61,328 nucleotides of DNA from Paenibacillus alkalitolerans. Its GTDB lineage: Bacteria > Bacillota > Bacilli > Paenibacillales > YIM-B00363. A model generated the notes under the pieces. The model worked only from the letters and a program-made list of their open reading frames with translations. It was not told where the DNA came from and ran no database searches. Every line of letters begins with the position of its first letter. The stretch's first letter is position 1. This document shows, piece after piece, positions 20,028 to 27,576 of this stretch. The stretch spans positions 1-61,328 of the forward strand of contig NZ_JAEMXM010000031.1 in NCBI RefSeq assembly GCF_016482785.1, read 5' to 3'. The translations under genes were made by a program, and so were the position numbers.

Positions 20028-20735
20028 ATGCTCAAAAAACTACTTTTACTTTGGTTATTTGCAATATTGGTTGGGGGGTGCGGGTTCGCGGATGATAAAG
20101 AGGCAGAGCCTGATTCATCCCAAACAGAAACGGTCGGCACGCAGCCTTTATCAGAGAAAACGGAATTAGCGGCTGCGGACGGTGTTACTCTTTACGGCGG
20201 CAAAGAAGAGGGTGGGGTTTTTAGAGTGATAACGATTAAAACCGGCAATACGGAAAAAAGCTTTTCCTGGTCGACGGTAACAAACGAGTCCTACTTTCCT
20301 GATCTTAAACTCATTGATACGGATCAAGACGGAAACGATGAGATTGTCATAATTGTAACTAAGGGGTATGGCACCGGTGTATATGATCAGGAAATTCATG
20401 TCCTTAACGAAGAGGATCTCTCTGAGATGCCTGTGGAAAGTGCAATTGAATTTATTAACGGCAGTGCGAAATCGGAAATTGTGAAGGCCTATGGCAAAAT
20501 GAAGGTTACTCTCGATATTTCGGGTGAAAAGTTCGAACAGAGCTATGAGGAATCGTTTGCAGCGGTTTGGCATGACAAAGTCGGGTTCGGGTCGATTGTC
20601 CGTTATCAACTCGAGGACAATAAAATTGTTGCCGTTATCCCAGGCAATATTTCACCGGCTGGGTTTGTCGTTGATGTGAAGCTGGAGTACGGTGCTGATC
20701 TGAAGGTTGAGCATGTGGAGATTGTTGAAATATAA
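20028..20735 (+). CDS. Lipoprotein with a VCBS-like segment
   Basis: A 235-residue secreted lipoprotein. The signal peptide MLKKLLLLWLFAILVGGC ends in the lipobox VGGC. The mature protein starts with an acidic linker and contains IDTDQDGNDEIVIIV (about residues 98-112), a single calcium-binding-like VCBS/FG-GAP blade motif. AGGGAGATTATAGGAAGC precedes the ATG. Base composition is more AT-rich than the neighbours, which may indicate acquisition by transfer. Function unknown. Confidence 0.8.
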   Translation: MLKKLLLLWLFAILVGGCGFADDKEAEPDSSQTETVGTQPLSEKTELAAADGVTLYGGKEEGGVFRVITIKTGNTEKSFSWSTVTNESYFPDLKLIDTDQDGNDEIVIIVTKGYGTGVYDQEIHVLNEEDLSEMPVESAIEFINGSAKSEIVKAYGKMKVTLDISGEKFEQSYEESFAAVWHDKVGFGSIVRYQLEDNKIVAVIPGNISPAGFVVDVKLEYGADLKVEHVEIVEI

Positions 20736-20838
20736 GTTGCATAGAAGCAAGACTACAATTAGAGGAAGTTTGCCTTGCGGCATAAGAATTCACCTTTTGC
20801 CGTTTATGACTCATCGTGCAGCCTTTTTTGATTAAAGG

Positions 20839-21024
20839 ATTTTCAGGTACCTATTTATGATCATTGCTGCCTTTCAGCGGCGCATAGGGGATTTGCGGGT
20901 GCTTATTTCCACATAGTTCATGGGAAAAGCCGGCGTTCCGGCAAAAATAAGTCCCTGAAAATCCCCTATCGCTAACGCCGCCTCATCAGTACGGAGCAAA
21001 TAAGTACCTCAAAGTCGCCTATTT
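20839..21024. repeat. Nested inverted-repeat element downstream of glyA
   Basis: Inner arms at 20877-20910 and 20943-20981 are imperfect reverse complements sharing GCGGCG, AGGGGATTT and CTTATTT. They enclose a small GCCGG/CCGGC hairpin (about 20929-20942). Outer arms at 20839-20857 and 20998-21024 are related (TTTCAGGTACCTATTTA against AAATAAGTACCTCAAA). All four arms resemble one consensus, roughly AGGNGATTTTSAGGTACTTATTT. The 298-base gap 20736-21033 holds nothing else. Confidence 0.7.
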
Positions 21025-21033
21025 ACGGCTGAA

Positions 21034-22281
21034 TTAATACTTCAAATTCGGGTACAGCGGATATTTCCCCGTCAGATCGTGCACCATGCCTCGCGCTTTC
21101 TCGATGACGGCAGCGTCCTTAGGCGACTTGAGCACCATGGCGATAATGCGGGCGATCGCGCGCATGTCGTCCTCGTTCATGCCCCGCGTCGTCACCGCGG
21201 GAGTGCCGATGCGGATGCCGGAGGTGACCATCGGGCCGGCCGGATCGTTCGGAATCGCGTTCTTGTTCGCGGTAATGCCGACCTCGTCCAGCACCTTCTC
21301 CGCTTCCTTGCCTGTAATGTTCAAGCTGCGGAGATCAACCAGCATTAAGTGGTTATCCGTTCCGCCGGACACGAGGTTGACGCCTTCGGACAGGAGCTGG
21401 TCCGCCATCGCTTTCGCGTTGGCCACCACTTGCGCCGCATGCGTCTTGAAATCCGGACGGAGCGCTTCGCCGAAGGAGACTCCCTTCGCGGCGATCACGT
21501 GCATGAGCGGACCGCCTTGCGTGCCGGGGAATACGGCCTTGTCGATCGCGGCCGCCCACGGCTTGCGGCACAGAATGAGGCCGCCGCGCGGACCGCGGAG
21601 CGTCTTATGCGTTGTCGACGTAACGAAGTGAGCGTGCGGCACCGGGTTCGGATGTAAGCCGCCGGCAACGAGTCCCGCGATATGCGCCATATCGACCATG
21701 AACAGCGCGCCTACATCGTTCGCGATTTGGCCGAGCGTTTCGAAATCGATGATCCGCGGATATGCGCTCGCTCCCGCGACAATCAGCCTCGGGCGGTGCT
21801 TGAACGCCAGCTTGCGCACTTGGTCGTAATCGATGTAATGCGTTTCTTCATTCACGCCGTACGCGACGAAATTATAAAGAATGCCGGATGCGTTCACCGG
21901 GCTGCCGTGCGTCAAGTGGCCGCCGTGCGCCAAGTTCATGCCGAGCACCGTATCGCCCGTATTGAGCGCCGCCAAATATACCGCCATGTTCGCTTGAGCG
22001 CCGGAGTGCGGCTGTACGTTCGCGTGCTCGGCCCCAAACAGCTGCTTCACCCGGTCGCGCGCCAAATCTTCAACGACGTCCACATATTCGCAGCCGCCAT
22101 AATAGCGGCGTCCCGGATAACCTTCCGCGTACTTGTTCGTCAACACCGATCCCATCGCCTGCATGACCGCTTCGCTAACGATATTCTCGGATGCGATCAA
22201 TTCCAAATTGCGCTGCTGCCTGCCCAGCTCCTCACCCATCGCCTTAAGCATGTCCGGATCTTGCGACCGCAAATGTTCCAT
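21034..22281 (-). CDS. glyA: Serine hydroxymethyltransferase
   Basis: A 415-residue PLP enzyme that converts serine and tetrahydrofolate into glycine and 5,10-methylene-THF, supplying one-carbon units for purines and thymidylate. The PLP-lysine motif [15 protein letters not shown] and the substrate-binding [13 protein letters not shown] are present. The frame runs 31 codons further upstream, but GGGGAG precedes the ATG at 22281. It is the third gene of rpiB-ywlG-glyA, placed under the ZTP riboswitch, which fits its one-carbon role. Confidence 0.98.
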   Translation of the reverse strand: MEHLRSQDPDMLKAMGEELGRQQRNLELIASENIVSEAVMQAMGSVLTNKYAEGYPGRRYYGGCEYVDVVEDLARDRVKQLFGAEHANVQPHSGAQANMAVYLAALNTGDTVLGMNLAHGGHLTHGSPVNASGILYNFVAYGVNEETHYIDYDQVRKLAFKHRPRLIVAGASAYPRIIDFETLGQIANDVGALFMVDMAHIAGLVAGGLHPNPVPHAHFVTSTTHKTLRGPRGGLILCRKPWAAAIDKAVFPGTQGGPLMHVIAAKGVSFGEALRPDFKTHAAQVVANAKAMADQLLSEGVNLVSGGTDNHLMLVDLRSLNITGKEAEKVLDEVGITANKNAIPNDPAGPMVTSGIRIGTPAVTTRGMNEDDMRAIARIIAMVLKSPKDAAVIEKARGMVHDLTGKYPLYPNLKY

Positions 22282-22318
22282 GTTCGTCCACTCCCCAACT
22301 ATTTGGTCTGAAATTTCG

Positions 22319-22951
22319 CTATATGTCTTCCATCGTAAGCGTCCCGGTATCCGAAGCGGCCGGCACAGGCTCAATGCCTTCCTGCGGCAGCGTGTAGACC
22401 GCCCTTATGCCGCCGACCAGCTTCGGGCGCGAATACGCGGCGTTCACCCGGGCGGCTCCGACAGTTCGTACCGACGGTCTGAACGGAACGGCCACCCGGC
22501 GAAGATGCATTCCGATGAGCGTCTCGCCGATGTCGATGCCCGCATGCGCCCGCACCTCTTCGACGATCACGCTGTCGGGCAGGTGGCGGTAGGCCCAAGC
22601 CGCCATCGCCCCTCCGGCTTTCGGCACGGGAACGACGCTGACGATCTCAAGCCCGTACCGCTCCGCGGCTTCCCGCTCCACAACAAGCGCTCGGTTCAGA
22701 TGTTCGCAGCATTGGTAGGCGATGTAGCAGCCCGTCTCGTTCCGGAACCGCTGCAGCCCGGCGAACAATGCCGCCGCCACATCGGATGTTCCCGCCGTGC
22801 CGATCCGGCTGCCGAGAACCTCGCTCGTGCTGACGCCTGCCGCGACAAGCTGACCGGCACGCAATCCGCCGGCATCAGCCGTTTCCTTCGCGATCGTATA
22901 CGCGTCGTCCGCCAAACTTTTCAAATCCAACTTAGTTTCCGCCACGGACAT
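22319..22951 (-). CDS. ywlG: YwlG/UPF0340 family protein
   Basis: A 210-residue protein of the UPF0340 (TIGR01440) family, function unknown. Conserved stretches are [29 protein letters not shown] and [12 protein letters not shown]. It is soluble, with no membrane segment. It lies between rpiB and glyA as in B. subtilis, with 37- and 48-base gaps, so it is probably co-transcribed from the riboswitch-controlled promoter. Confidence 0.93.
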   Translation of the reverse strand: MSVAETKLDLKSLADDAYTIAKETADAGGLRAGQLVAAGVSTSEVLGSRIGTAGTSDVAAALFAGLQRFRNETGCYIAYQCCEHLNRALVVEREAAERYGLEIVSVVPVPKAGGAMAAWAYRHLPDSVIVEEVRAHAGIDIGETLIGMHLRRVAVPFRPSVRTVGAARVNAAYSRPKLVGGIRAVYTLPQEGIEPVPAASDTGTLTMEDI

Positions 22952-22999
22952 CCACCTCCCGCGATTTGTTTCGCTGCGTGTGCCAAGACGTAAACGGCG

Positions 23000-23458
23000 T
23001 TACGGATGAAGAGACTGCTGCGCCTCTAACGATGTCACCTTTGCGATACGGTTTTTGTGTCTTTCACCTTCGGAGAATTGCGCAGCGAGCCAAGTGCCGA
23101 TTATTTCTTGCGCTAACCCGGGGCCGACCACTCGCTCTCCCATCGCCAACACATTCGAGTCGTTGTGCTCCCGCGTCGCTTTGGCGGAGAACACATCGTG
23201 AACAAGCGCGCAGCGTATTCCCGGTATTTTGTTGGCGGCGATCGACATGCCGATGCCCGTTCCGCAAATAAGGATGCCGCGGTCGGCTTCTCCGGAAATC
23301 ACTTTGTTGCACACCGCGGACGCAAAATCGGGATAGTCTACCGAATCCGGCCCGTGGGCGCCGAAATCGTCCACTTCATGGCCTAACGAACGAATGAAAT
23401 CAAGAAGTTCCGCTTTGAGCCGGTATCCGGCATGGTCCGCACCGATTGCTATTCTCAT
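23000..23458 (-). CDS. rpiB: Ribose-5-phosphate isomerase B
   Basis: A 152-residue RpiB/LacAB-type sugar-phosphate isomerase that interconverts ribose 5-phosphate and ribulose 5-phosphate, feeding PRPP and purine synthesis. The phosphate-binding ADHAGYRLK, CGTGIGMSIAANK and HNDSNVLAMGERV are intact. GGGAGACGTGTACG precedes the ATG. It is the first gene after the ZTP riboswitch and terminator. Confidence 0.96.
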   Translation of the reverse strand: MRIAIGADHAGYRLKAELLDFIRSLGHEVDDFGAHGPDSVDYPDFASAVCNKVISGEADRGILICGTGIGMSIAANKIPGIRCALVHDVFSAKATREHNDSNVLAMGERVVGPGLAQEIIGTWLAAQFSEGERHKNRIAKVTSLEAQQSLHP

Positions 23459-23551
23459 CGTACACGTCTCCCTTGCTTCGATGAATTATGGATAACCGCA
23501 TTCGAACTAAATCAGAACACCTTTTCCAACCCATATTATACCCCAAGATGC

Positions 23552-23588
23552 AAAAAAGAGCATACGACACTTGCGTGTCGATGCTCTT
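23552..23588 (-). terminator. Intrinsic terminator of the ZTP riboswitch
   Basis: On the minus strand AAGAGCAT and CGACAC pair with GTGTCG and ATGCTCTT, followed by TTTTTTG. This strong terminator directly follows the aptamer and precedes rpiB by about 95 bases. Its 5' arm begins within a base of the aptamer's last conserved helix, the layout of a transcriptional ON switch. Confidence 0.9.
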
Positions 23589-23660
23589 GCCCAGGCGACC
23601 GGCGTATGCCCCGATGCTCCATTGTGGTGATCCACGAATGTCGCCAGTTACATCAGGGTC
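23588..23660 (-). ncRNA. ZTP (pfl) riboswitch
   Basis: On the minus strand the aptamer has every ZTP hallmark I know. A first helix pairs CCTGAT (23657-23652) with ATCGGG. The internal loop contains CTGGCGAC. A GTGG/CCAC hairpin is at 23635-23624, followed by the conserved GGAGC. A second domain ends with CCGGTCGCCTGGGCA (23602-23588). ZTP riboswitches sense the purine intermediates ZMP and ZTP, which signal 10-formyl-THF shortage, and switch on one-carbon genes (established). Here the switch precedes rpiB-ywlG-glyA. Confidence 0.92.
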
Positions 23661-23676
23661 GACGTATGTTGACAAC

Positions 23677-23705
23677 ATCATATCGCATCCCGCCTGCATT
23701 GTAAA
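23677..23705 (-). promoter_or_regulatory. Sigma-A promoter of the rpiB-ywlG-glyA operon
   Basis: TTTACA (23705-23700), a 17-base spacer and TATGAT (23682-23677) on the minus strand. Transcription would start near 23670, just before the ZTP aptamer. The promoter lies between the ywlE stop codon and the riboswitch, making rpiB-glyA an independent unit. Confidence 0.85.
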
Positions 23706-23732
23706 GAGGCAACGGCCGGCGCGGGAGGCGGT

Positions 23733-24314
23733 CTAATTCATATACTTGCGAATAATGATCCGGATCGCTTCCTCCATCTCTTGGGCAACCGCTTCGTATG
23801 TCTGGAGAGGCCCGCCGATCGGATCGCCGATATCGAAGTCGGGAAGCTTGCGTTCCAATTCATGTACCTGATTCCGTTCGTCCATAGTGACCGGTTGATT
23901 AAGCGCCATCTTCAATTGCAGATCGGCGATCAATGCTTCGCGGTCGCGCAGCAGCGCTACCGTATCCGGGTTGTCGTACGCAAACTCTTTAAGCGTGTAC
24001 GTCTTTTCCACCGCTTGCGGGAAAGCTTCCAACAAGTAACGCTTGTGCTGCGACGTCATGGTAAAAATCGTATCGGCCCACTCCACCAGCTCCGCCGTCA
24101 GCTCCGAAGACTGGAACGAATGTCCGTCTTTGATCCCCCGTTTTTTCAAAACCGTTGCCGAATGCCGTGACATCGGCGCGCCGTTAATAGCGGAGACGCC
24201 GGCAGATCTGGCTTCCGCGTCGAATCCCTGCTCCTTCGCCAGCTTGCGGAACAGCGATTCCGCCATCGGGCTCCGGCACGTATTTCCGGTACATACAAAT
24301 AGAAAATGCTTCAC
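23733..24314 (-). CDS. ywlE: Low-molecular-weight phosphatase, YwlE-type protein-arginine phosphatase
   Basis: A 193-residue LMW-PTP-fold enzyme. The catalytic loop VCTGNTCRSP has the Thr after the Cys that marks arginine-specific YwlE proteins, which oppose the McsB arginine kinase (family knowledge). The general-acid Asp is in DPIGGPL. It is about 40 residues longer than the roughly 150-residue B. subtilis protein. The extra part is a charged helix-rich insert before the DP motif. No ATG is in a good place. A GTG at 24314 follows AAAGGGG at 10 bases. Confidence 0.88.
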   Translation of the reverse strand: MKHFLFVCTGNTCRSPMAESLFRKLAKEQGFDAEARSAGVSAINGAPMSRHSATVLKKRGIKDGHSFQSSELTAELVEWADTIFTMTSQHKRYLLEAFPQAVEKTYTLKEFAYDNPDTVALLRDREALIADLQLKMALNQPVTMDERNQVHELERKLPDFDIGDPIGGPLQTYEAVAQEMEEAIRIIIRKYMN

Positions 24315-24395
24315 GAGCGATAGTCCCCTTTCCTTCTTTCGGACCGATGTGAAGCATGCGTGCATGCTATGTGTCTATTGTAAACCAAATAACGG

Positions 24396-24956
24396 TTAAA
24401 TTAAAAACAAAATTCCAAATGCAAGCAAAATCGCCCCGCCCAGCGCTTCGCCGTACTCGCCGATCATGCGGCCGACCCCTCTTCCGATCAGCAGCCCTGT
24501 GGCCGACATTAAACCGCCGAACAACCCGAACATGATGACGGTCAAAATGAGGTCGGAAGCAAACATGCCGAGCGTTACTCCGACAGACAGCGAATCGACG
24601 CTCACGCTCATCGCAAATGCAACCAATCCGACCAAAGAGCCGTGATCTATGGACTGGACATTGTCGCCTCTTACCGAGCTGTAGATCATGTGGCCGCCGA
24701 GAGCGATCAATAACCCGCCGCCGACCATAACGGCTACGTCGCCAAGGAGAGTGCTTACATATTTCCCCGTGAAAAATCCGACCAACGGCATAAACACATG
24801 GAAGACTGCGATCGTCGAGCTGATCTTCGCGACGTTCATCAACCGGACGCCTCTCATCCCGACTCCGAGACTTAGCGAGAATGCGTCCATCCCGAGCGCC
24901 GCCGCCATGAGGAGGATGGTGAGCGTCTGCCCCAAATGTTCGTTAATTTCCGCCAA
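24396..24956 (-). CDS. mntP: Manganese efflux pump MntP
   Basis: A 186-residue membrane protein with six helices in two repeats. It has the paired acidic motifs GMDAFSLSLGVG (repeat 1) and SVSVDSLSVGVTLG (repeat 2) that line the Mn2+ path. It exports manganese and lowers toxicity. The gene order ywlC-mntP-ywlE matches B. subtilis (where mntP was ywlD). I see no yybP-ykoY manganese riboswitch in the short gap upstream. Confidence 0.95.
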   Translation of the reverse strand: MAEINEHLGQTLTILLMAAALGMDAFSLSLGVGMRGVRLMNVAKISSTIAVFHVFMPLVGFFTGKYVSTLLGDVAVMVGGGLLIALGGHMIYSSVRGDNVQSIDHGSLVGLVAFAMSVSVDSLSVGVTLGMFASDLILTVIMFGLFGGLMSATGLLIGRGVGRMIGEYGEALGGAILLAFGILFLI

Positions 24957-25023
24957 ATCTTCCCCCTCCTGTTTGTCCGATTATCATTACACATGCTTAT
25001 GCGGACAAGGAGGGAAACATGTC

Positions 25024-26109
25024 TTACGGCACGATAATCTTGCAGCCGCCGGCGGCCTTCTCCAGCCGGTTCATGAAGGCGAGGCCGAGACCGGAAACGT
25101 CGATGGCCTCGGCATATATGCGCGCGATGCCGCGGGCGTCGCAGTCTCTTAATGCGGCGTACAGCTTCTGCGCCGCAGCGGTTGCGTCGCCCCGGACGCC
25201 GAGGGCGGCGGTGTAGTCGGCGCGGTACGGCAGCGCCGCGCCGGGGGTTTGCGCGAACGCGAGCACCGCCGTTCGCAGCCCTTGCGCCGCGTCGGCGTCG
25301 ACGCGCGCTTGAATGTGCGCGCGGACCGCATCCGCGGCGCCTTCCACCACGCACAAGCGCCCCTTCGGGGCGTAGTGCGTGTACTTCACGCCGGGGGAAC
25401 GCGGAGCTCCCCCGGCGTCTGCGGCGGCGGTCGCGCCGTCCGCCGCCACAACGAATCCGGCGGCTCGCAGCGCTTCCGCCGTCACGCCACCGGGCCGCAG
25501 CACGCGTACGGCCCCGGTATCGCGGTCGACGAGCACGACCGTCGACTCCAGCCCGACGTCGGCGGCGCCTCCGTCGACGATACCGTCAATGCGGCGTTCC
25601 AGATCGTCCCGCACATGCGCGGCGACCGTCGGACTCGGCCGCCCGGAACGGTTGGCGCTCGGCGCCGCCACCGGCACCCCCGCTTGCGCGATCAGCGCAA
25701 GCGCAACCTCGTGCGCGGGCATGCGCACCGCCACCGAATCGAGCCCCGCCGTCACGCGGGGCGATACCGCGCCGGGCCGAACCGGCAGCACAACGGTCAG
25801 CGGCCCCGGCCAAAACCGCTCCATGAGCCTGCGCTCCGTCTCGCCAACCGACGCCGCCAGCGCTTCAGCCGCCTCTATACTCGCCACATGCACAATGAGC
25901 GGGTTGTCCGACGGCCGGCCTTTGGCGGCGAAAATCCGCTCCACCGCGCCGGTGTTCCGCGCATCCGCCCCAAGCCCGTACACGGTCTCGGTCGGAAACG
26001 CTACGAGCCCGCCCTCGCGCAGCATGGACGAAGCCTCCGAGAGCCGTTCCCGGAGGCTTTGTTTATCGATATTTGTTACATCCCATATGTATGTGCGTAT
26101 CGCTGACAT
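25024..26109 (-). CDS. ywlC: L-threonylcarbamoyladenylate synthase (Sua5 type)
   Basis: A 361-residue Sua5-type enzyme that makes threonylcarbamoyl-AMP for the t6A37 modification of ANN-decoding tRNAs. The YrdC domain (about residues 20-215) has FPTETVYGLGADA and the KGRPSDNPL nucleotide-binding stretch. A Sua5 C-terminal domain follows an Ala-rich linker and starts near residue 245 with SPGVKYTHYAPKG. Local GC is very high. The first of the ywlC-mntP-ywlE genes, it is preceded by the palindrome array at 26281-26402. Confidence 0.95.
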   Translation of the reverse strand: MSAIRTYIWDVTNIDKQSLRERLSEASSMLREGGLVAFPTETVYGLGADARNTGAVERIFAAKGRPSDNPLIVHVASIEAAEALAASVGETERRLMERFWPGPLTVVLPVRPGAVSPRVTAGLDSVAVRMPAHEVALALIAQAGVPVAAPSANRSGRPSPTVAAHVRDDLERRIDGIVDGGAADVGLESTVVLVDRDTGAVRVLRPGGVTAEALRAAGFVVAADGATAAADAGGAPRSPGVKYTHYAPKGRLCVVEGAADAVRAHIQARVDADAAQGLRTAVLAFAQTPGAALPYRADYTAALGVRGDATAAAQKLYAALRDCDARGIARIYAEAIDVSGLGLAFMNRLEKAAGGCKIIVP

Positions 26110-26280
26110 TTTGGTGATCGTCCGTCCTTTTGTGCAAATAGCCGTCTATTCTTCGCGAAACATTTGTACCCCCATCATAGCGAAAACGAGTCCGCGAAAG
26201 CAACTTCGGCGCCTGGTGTCACACCCTCACTGTGCGATCTGGGGCGGAGATCCATACATTTCGTTGAAAACCTTTCTAAA

Positions 26281-26402
26281 CTGTACCGGTACAGACTCCA
26301 ATTATTTTGATATTATCGGACATAATTCACTTATCTGTACCCGTACAGATACTGATAAATATTCTCAAACTACACTGTTACATATCATCTGTACCGGTAC
26401 AG
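26281..26402. promoter_or_regulatory. Three 14-bp palindromes at exact 54-bp spacing
   Basis: CTGTACCGGTACAG at 26281-26294 and 26389-26402, and CTGTACCCGTACAG at 26335-26348. The centre-to-centre distance is 54 bp both times, about five helical turns, so all three face the same side of the DNA. The sequences between them are not repeated, so the sites rather than the whole segment are conserved. They lie in the 386-base gap 26110-26495 between spoIIR and ywlC and look like operators for an unknown dimeric regulator. The rest of the gap holds no gene. Confidence 0.85.
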
Positions 26403-26495
26403 TTCATAAGGAAGCTTTGGAACGGACTATGCCGATTGACCCCGGTCTTCCCAGTTGTGATAAGCGGGAGAATCGGGAAAGGCGACTGCTCATTA

Positions 26496-27164
26496 TCAAG
26501 CGAACCAAGCTTGTACCGTTTCCCACAATTCCGAGAACCAATCGAGCAGGAAGAACCGGTACTCCACCTCGGGAGATACTGCAGCGGTAGCCGTCACTTT
26601 CGCAAGCCCGCTTATGCCGGCCGCTTCTTCACCTTTCTCCTTCGGCGCTTCTCCTGCGGCCACATCCACGAAACAAAGCGGGGGAAACAGGACGCACCAC
26701 CAATTTTGCCCGAGTCCGCTGCCGAGCGTAATCCGCAGCGCCTCGTAGGCGCCTGCCGGATATACCCGGTCGCCGTACACTTTCGTGGGGAACTGCACTA
26801 CGCCGAGATCCACGTTGTAAGAATAATCGAACCCCGCTTCCTTCACCATGCGGCCGACAAGCAGCTCCAGCTCGGGCAGACGGGAGCGAACCGTCTGGCG
26901 GGCTTCATCCAAAGTTTGCGGTCCCGTTACCCATGCGTTCATCGATTCTATGACAGCATCGCGAATGCGGCGCTTGAGGATTTGATCGGCCGGAGCGTCC
27001 GAATCCGCGAGTATGCGGAGACGGATCGATTCTTGCGGAATCACGTTCGAACCCGAACCCGCAACCGCGGCGAACGCTGCATCCGTCTTGCTTTGCTCCC
27101 ATGACATGACAAGCACCATTAGAGCGACATGAATAAAAAAGAATGATTTCCAAAACGATTTCAT
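26496..27164 (-). CDS. spoIIR: Stage II sporulation protein R
   Basis: A 222-residue forespore-secreted signalling protein that activates SpoIIGA and thus pro-sigma-E processing in the mother cell (family knowledge). An N-terminal signal/anchor helix (FFFIHVALMVLVMS) precedes the SpoIIR domain with RLRILADSDAPADQ, YPAGAYEALRITLGSGLGQN and WWCVLFPPLCFVD. A short low-complexity linker and a hydrophobic C-terminus follow. GAGGAGGGGGAG precedes the ATG. A sigma-F-like promoter lies upstream. Confidence 0.95.
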   Translation of the reverse strand: MKSFWKSFFFIHVALMVLVMSWEQSKTDAAFAAVAGSGSNVIPQESIRLRILADSDAPADQILKRRIRDAVIESMNAWVTGPQTLDEARQTVRSRLPELELLVGRMVKEAGFDYSYNVDLGVVQFPTKVYGDRVYPAGAYEALRITLGSGLGQNWWCVLFPPLCFVDVAAGEAPKEKGEEAAGISGLAKVTATAAVSPEVEYRFFLLDWFSELWETVQAWFA

Positions 27165-27193
27165 CGGGGCTCCCCCTCCTCAGCTTATAGCAT

Positions 27194-27223
27194 CAGTATG
27201 GGCAGCCCCTGCCTTCTCTAAAC
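27194..27223 (-). promoter_or_regulatory. Possible sigma-F promoter of spoIIR
   Basis: On the minus strand GTTTA (27223-27219) resembles the sigma-F -35 (GTATA). A 15-base spacer leads to GCCCATACTG (27203-27194), a partial match to the -10. Forespore sigma-F control of spoIIR is established in B. subtilis. Confidence 0.45.
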
Positions 27224-27226
27224 CTA

Positions 27227-27520
27227 TCACTCTAGCAAGCTATCAATTTTTCTTCGTTTCAAGTAGGGCATCACTTCGTCCGTTTCCATCCGGTAGGCGG
27301 AGGCATTGTACGTACGGGTCATTTTCAGCAATACAGGCTTTTCATCGCAATTTGCGCATGGCACAAACAGTATCACTTCGACGTATTCTCCGACTCCCGG
27401 TTGTAATGGAATCTTTATTCCGATTCCCCGGTTAGGAATCGGCTTTAAACCTAATTTACCCACAAGCCCTCTCACACTTATCCACGGAATCCACACACTT
27501 ATCCCCAAACAATAGCACAT
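27227..27520 (-). CDS. Hypothetical protein between prmC and spoIIR
   Basis: A small protein of up to 97 residues. The credible part is the C-terminal 75 residues, with a beta-rich stretch (KIPLQPGVGEYVEVILFVP), a CxxC pair in PCANCDEKP and a charged end. The start is uncertain because the 5' third overlaps a cluster of DnaA-box-like 9-mers. A GTG inside (about residue 17 or 21) may be the real start. B. subtilis also has a small unknown gene (ywkF) at this position between prmC and spoIIR; similarity was not tested. Confidence 0.5.
   Translation of the reverse strand: MCYCLGISVWIPWISVRGLVGKLGLKPIPNRGIGIKIPLQPGVGEYVEVILFVPCANCDEKPVLLKMTRTYNASAYRMETDEVMPYLKRRKIDSLLE
27456..27507 (+). promoter_or_regulatory. 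Cluster of three DnaA-box-like 9-mers
   Basis: TTACCCACA (27456-27464), TTATCCACG (27478-27486) and TTATCCCCA (27499-27507) each differ from TTATNCACA by one base. They are spaced by 22 and 21 bp, two helical turns, all in the same orientation. Confidence 0.5.
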
Positions 27521-27576
27521 ATTAACACTTTCTTAACATTCAGCCGCCAAAATGTGTGCGTAACCCATCCGATTAC

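Noticed and set aside
20028-20735. The lipoprotein as a second FG-GAP propeller related to the GT fusion
   Set aside because: Only one DxDxDGxxE loop is present, so a propeller cannot be supported.
23400-23699. 99-residue minus-strand frame across the ZTP region
   Set aside because: It runs through the riboswitch and terminator and overlaps rpiB in another frame; the RNA elements explain the conservation.
26281-26402. The palindrome array as a short CRISPR-like array
   Set aside because: The repeat is only 14 bp, perfectly palindromic, with three copies and 40-base gaps; there are no cas genes.
25379-26590. 403-residue plus-strand frame rich in Ser, Ala and Arg
   Set aside because: It lies opposite the high-GC ywlC gene, where stop codons are rare, and has no motif or ribosome binding site.
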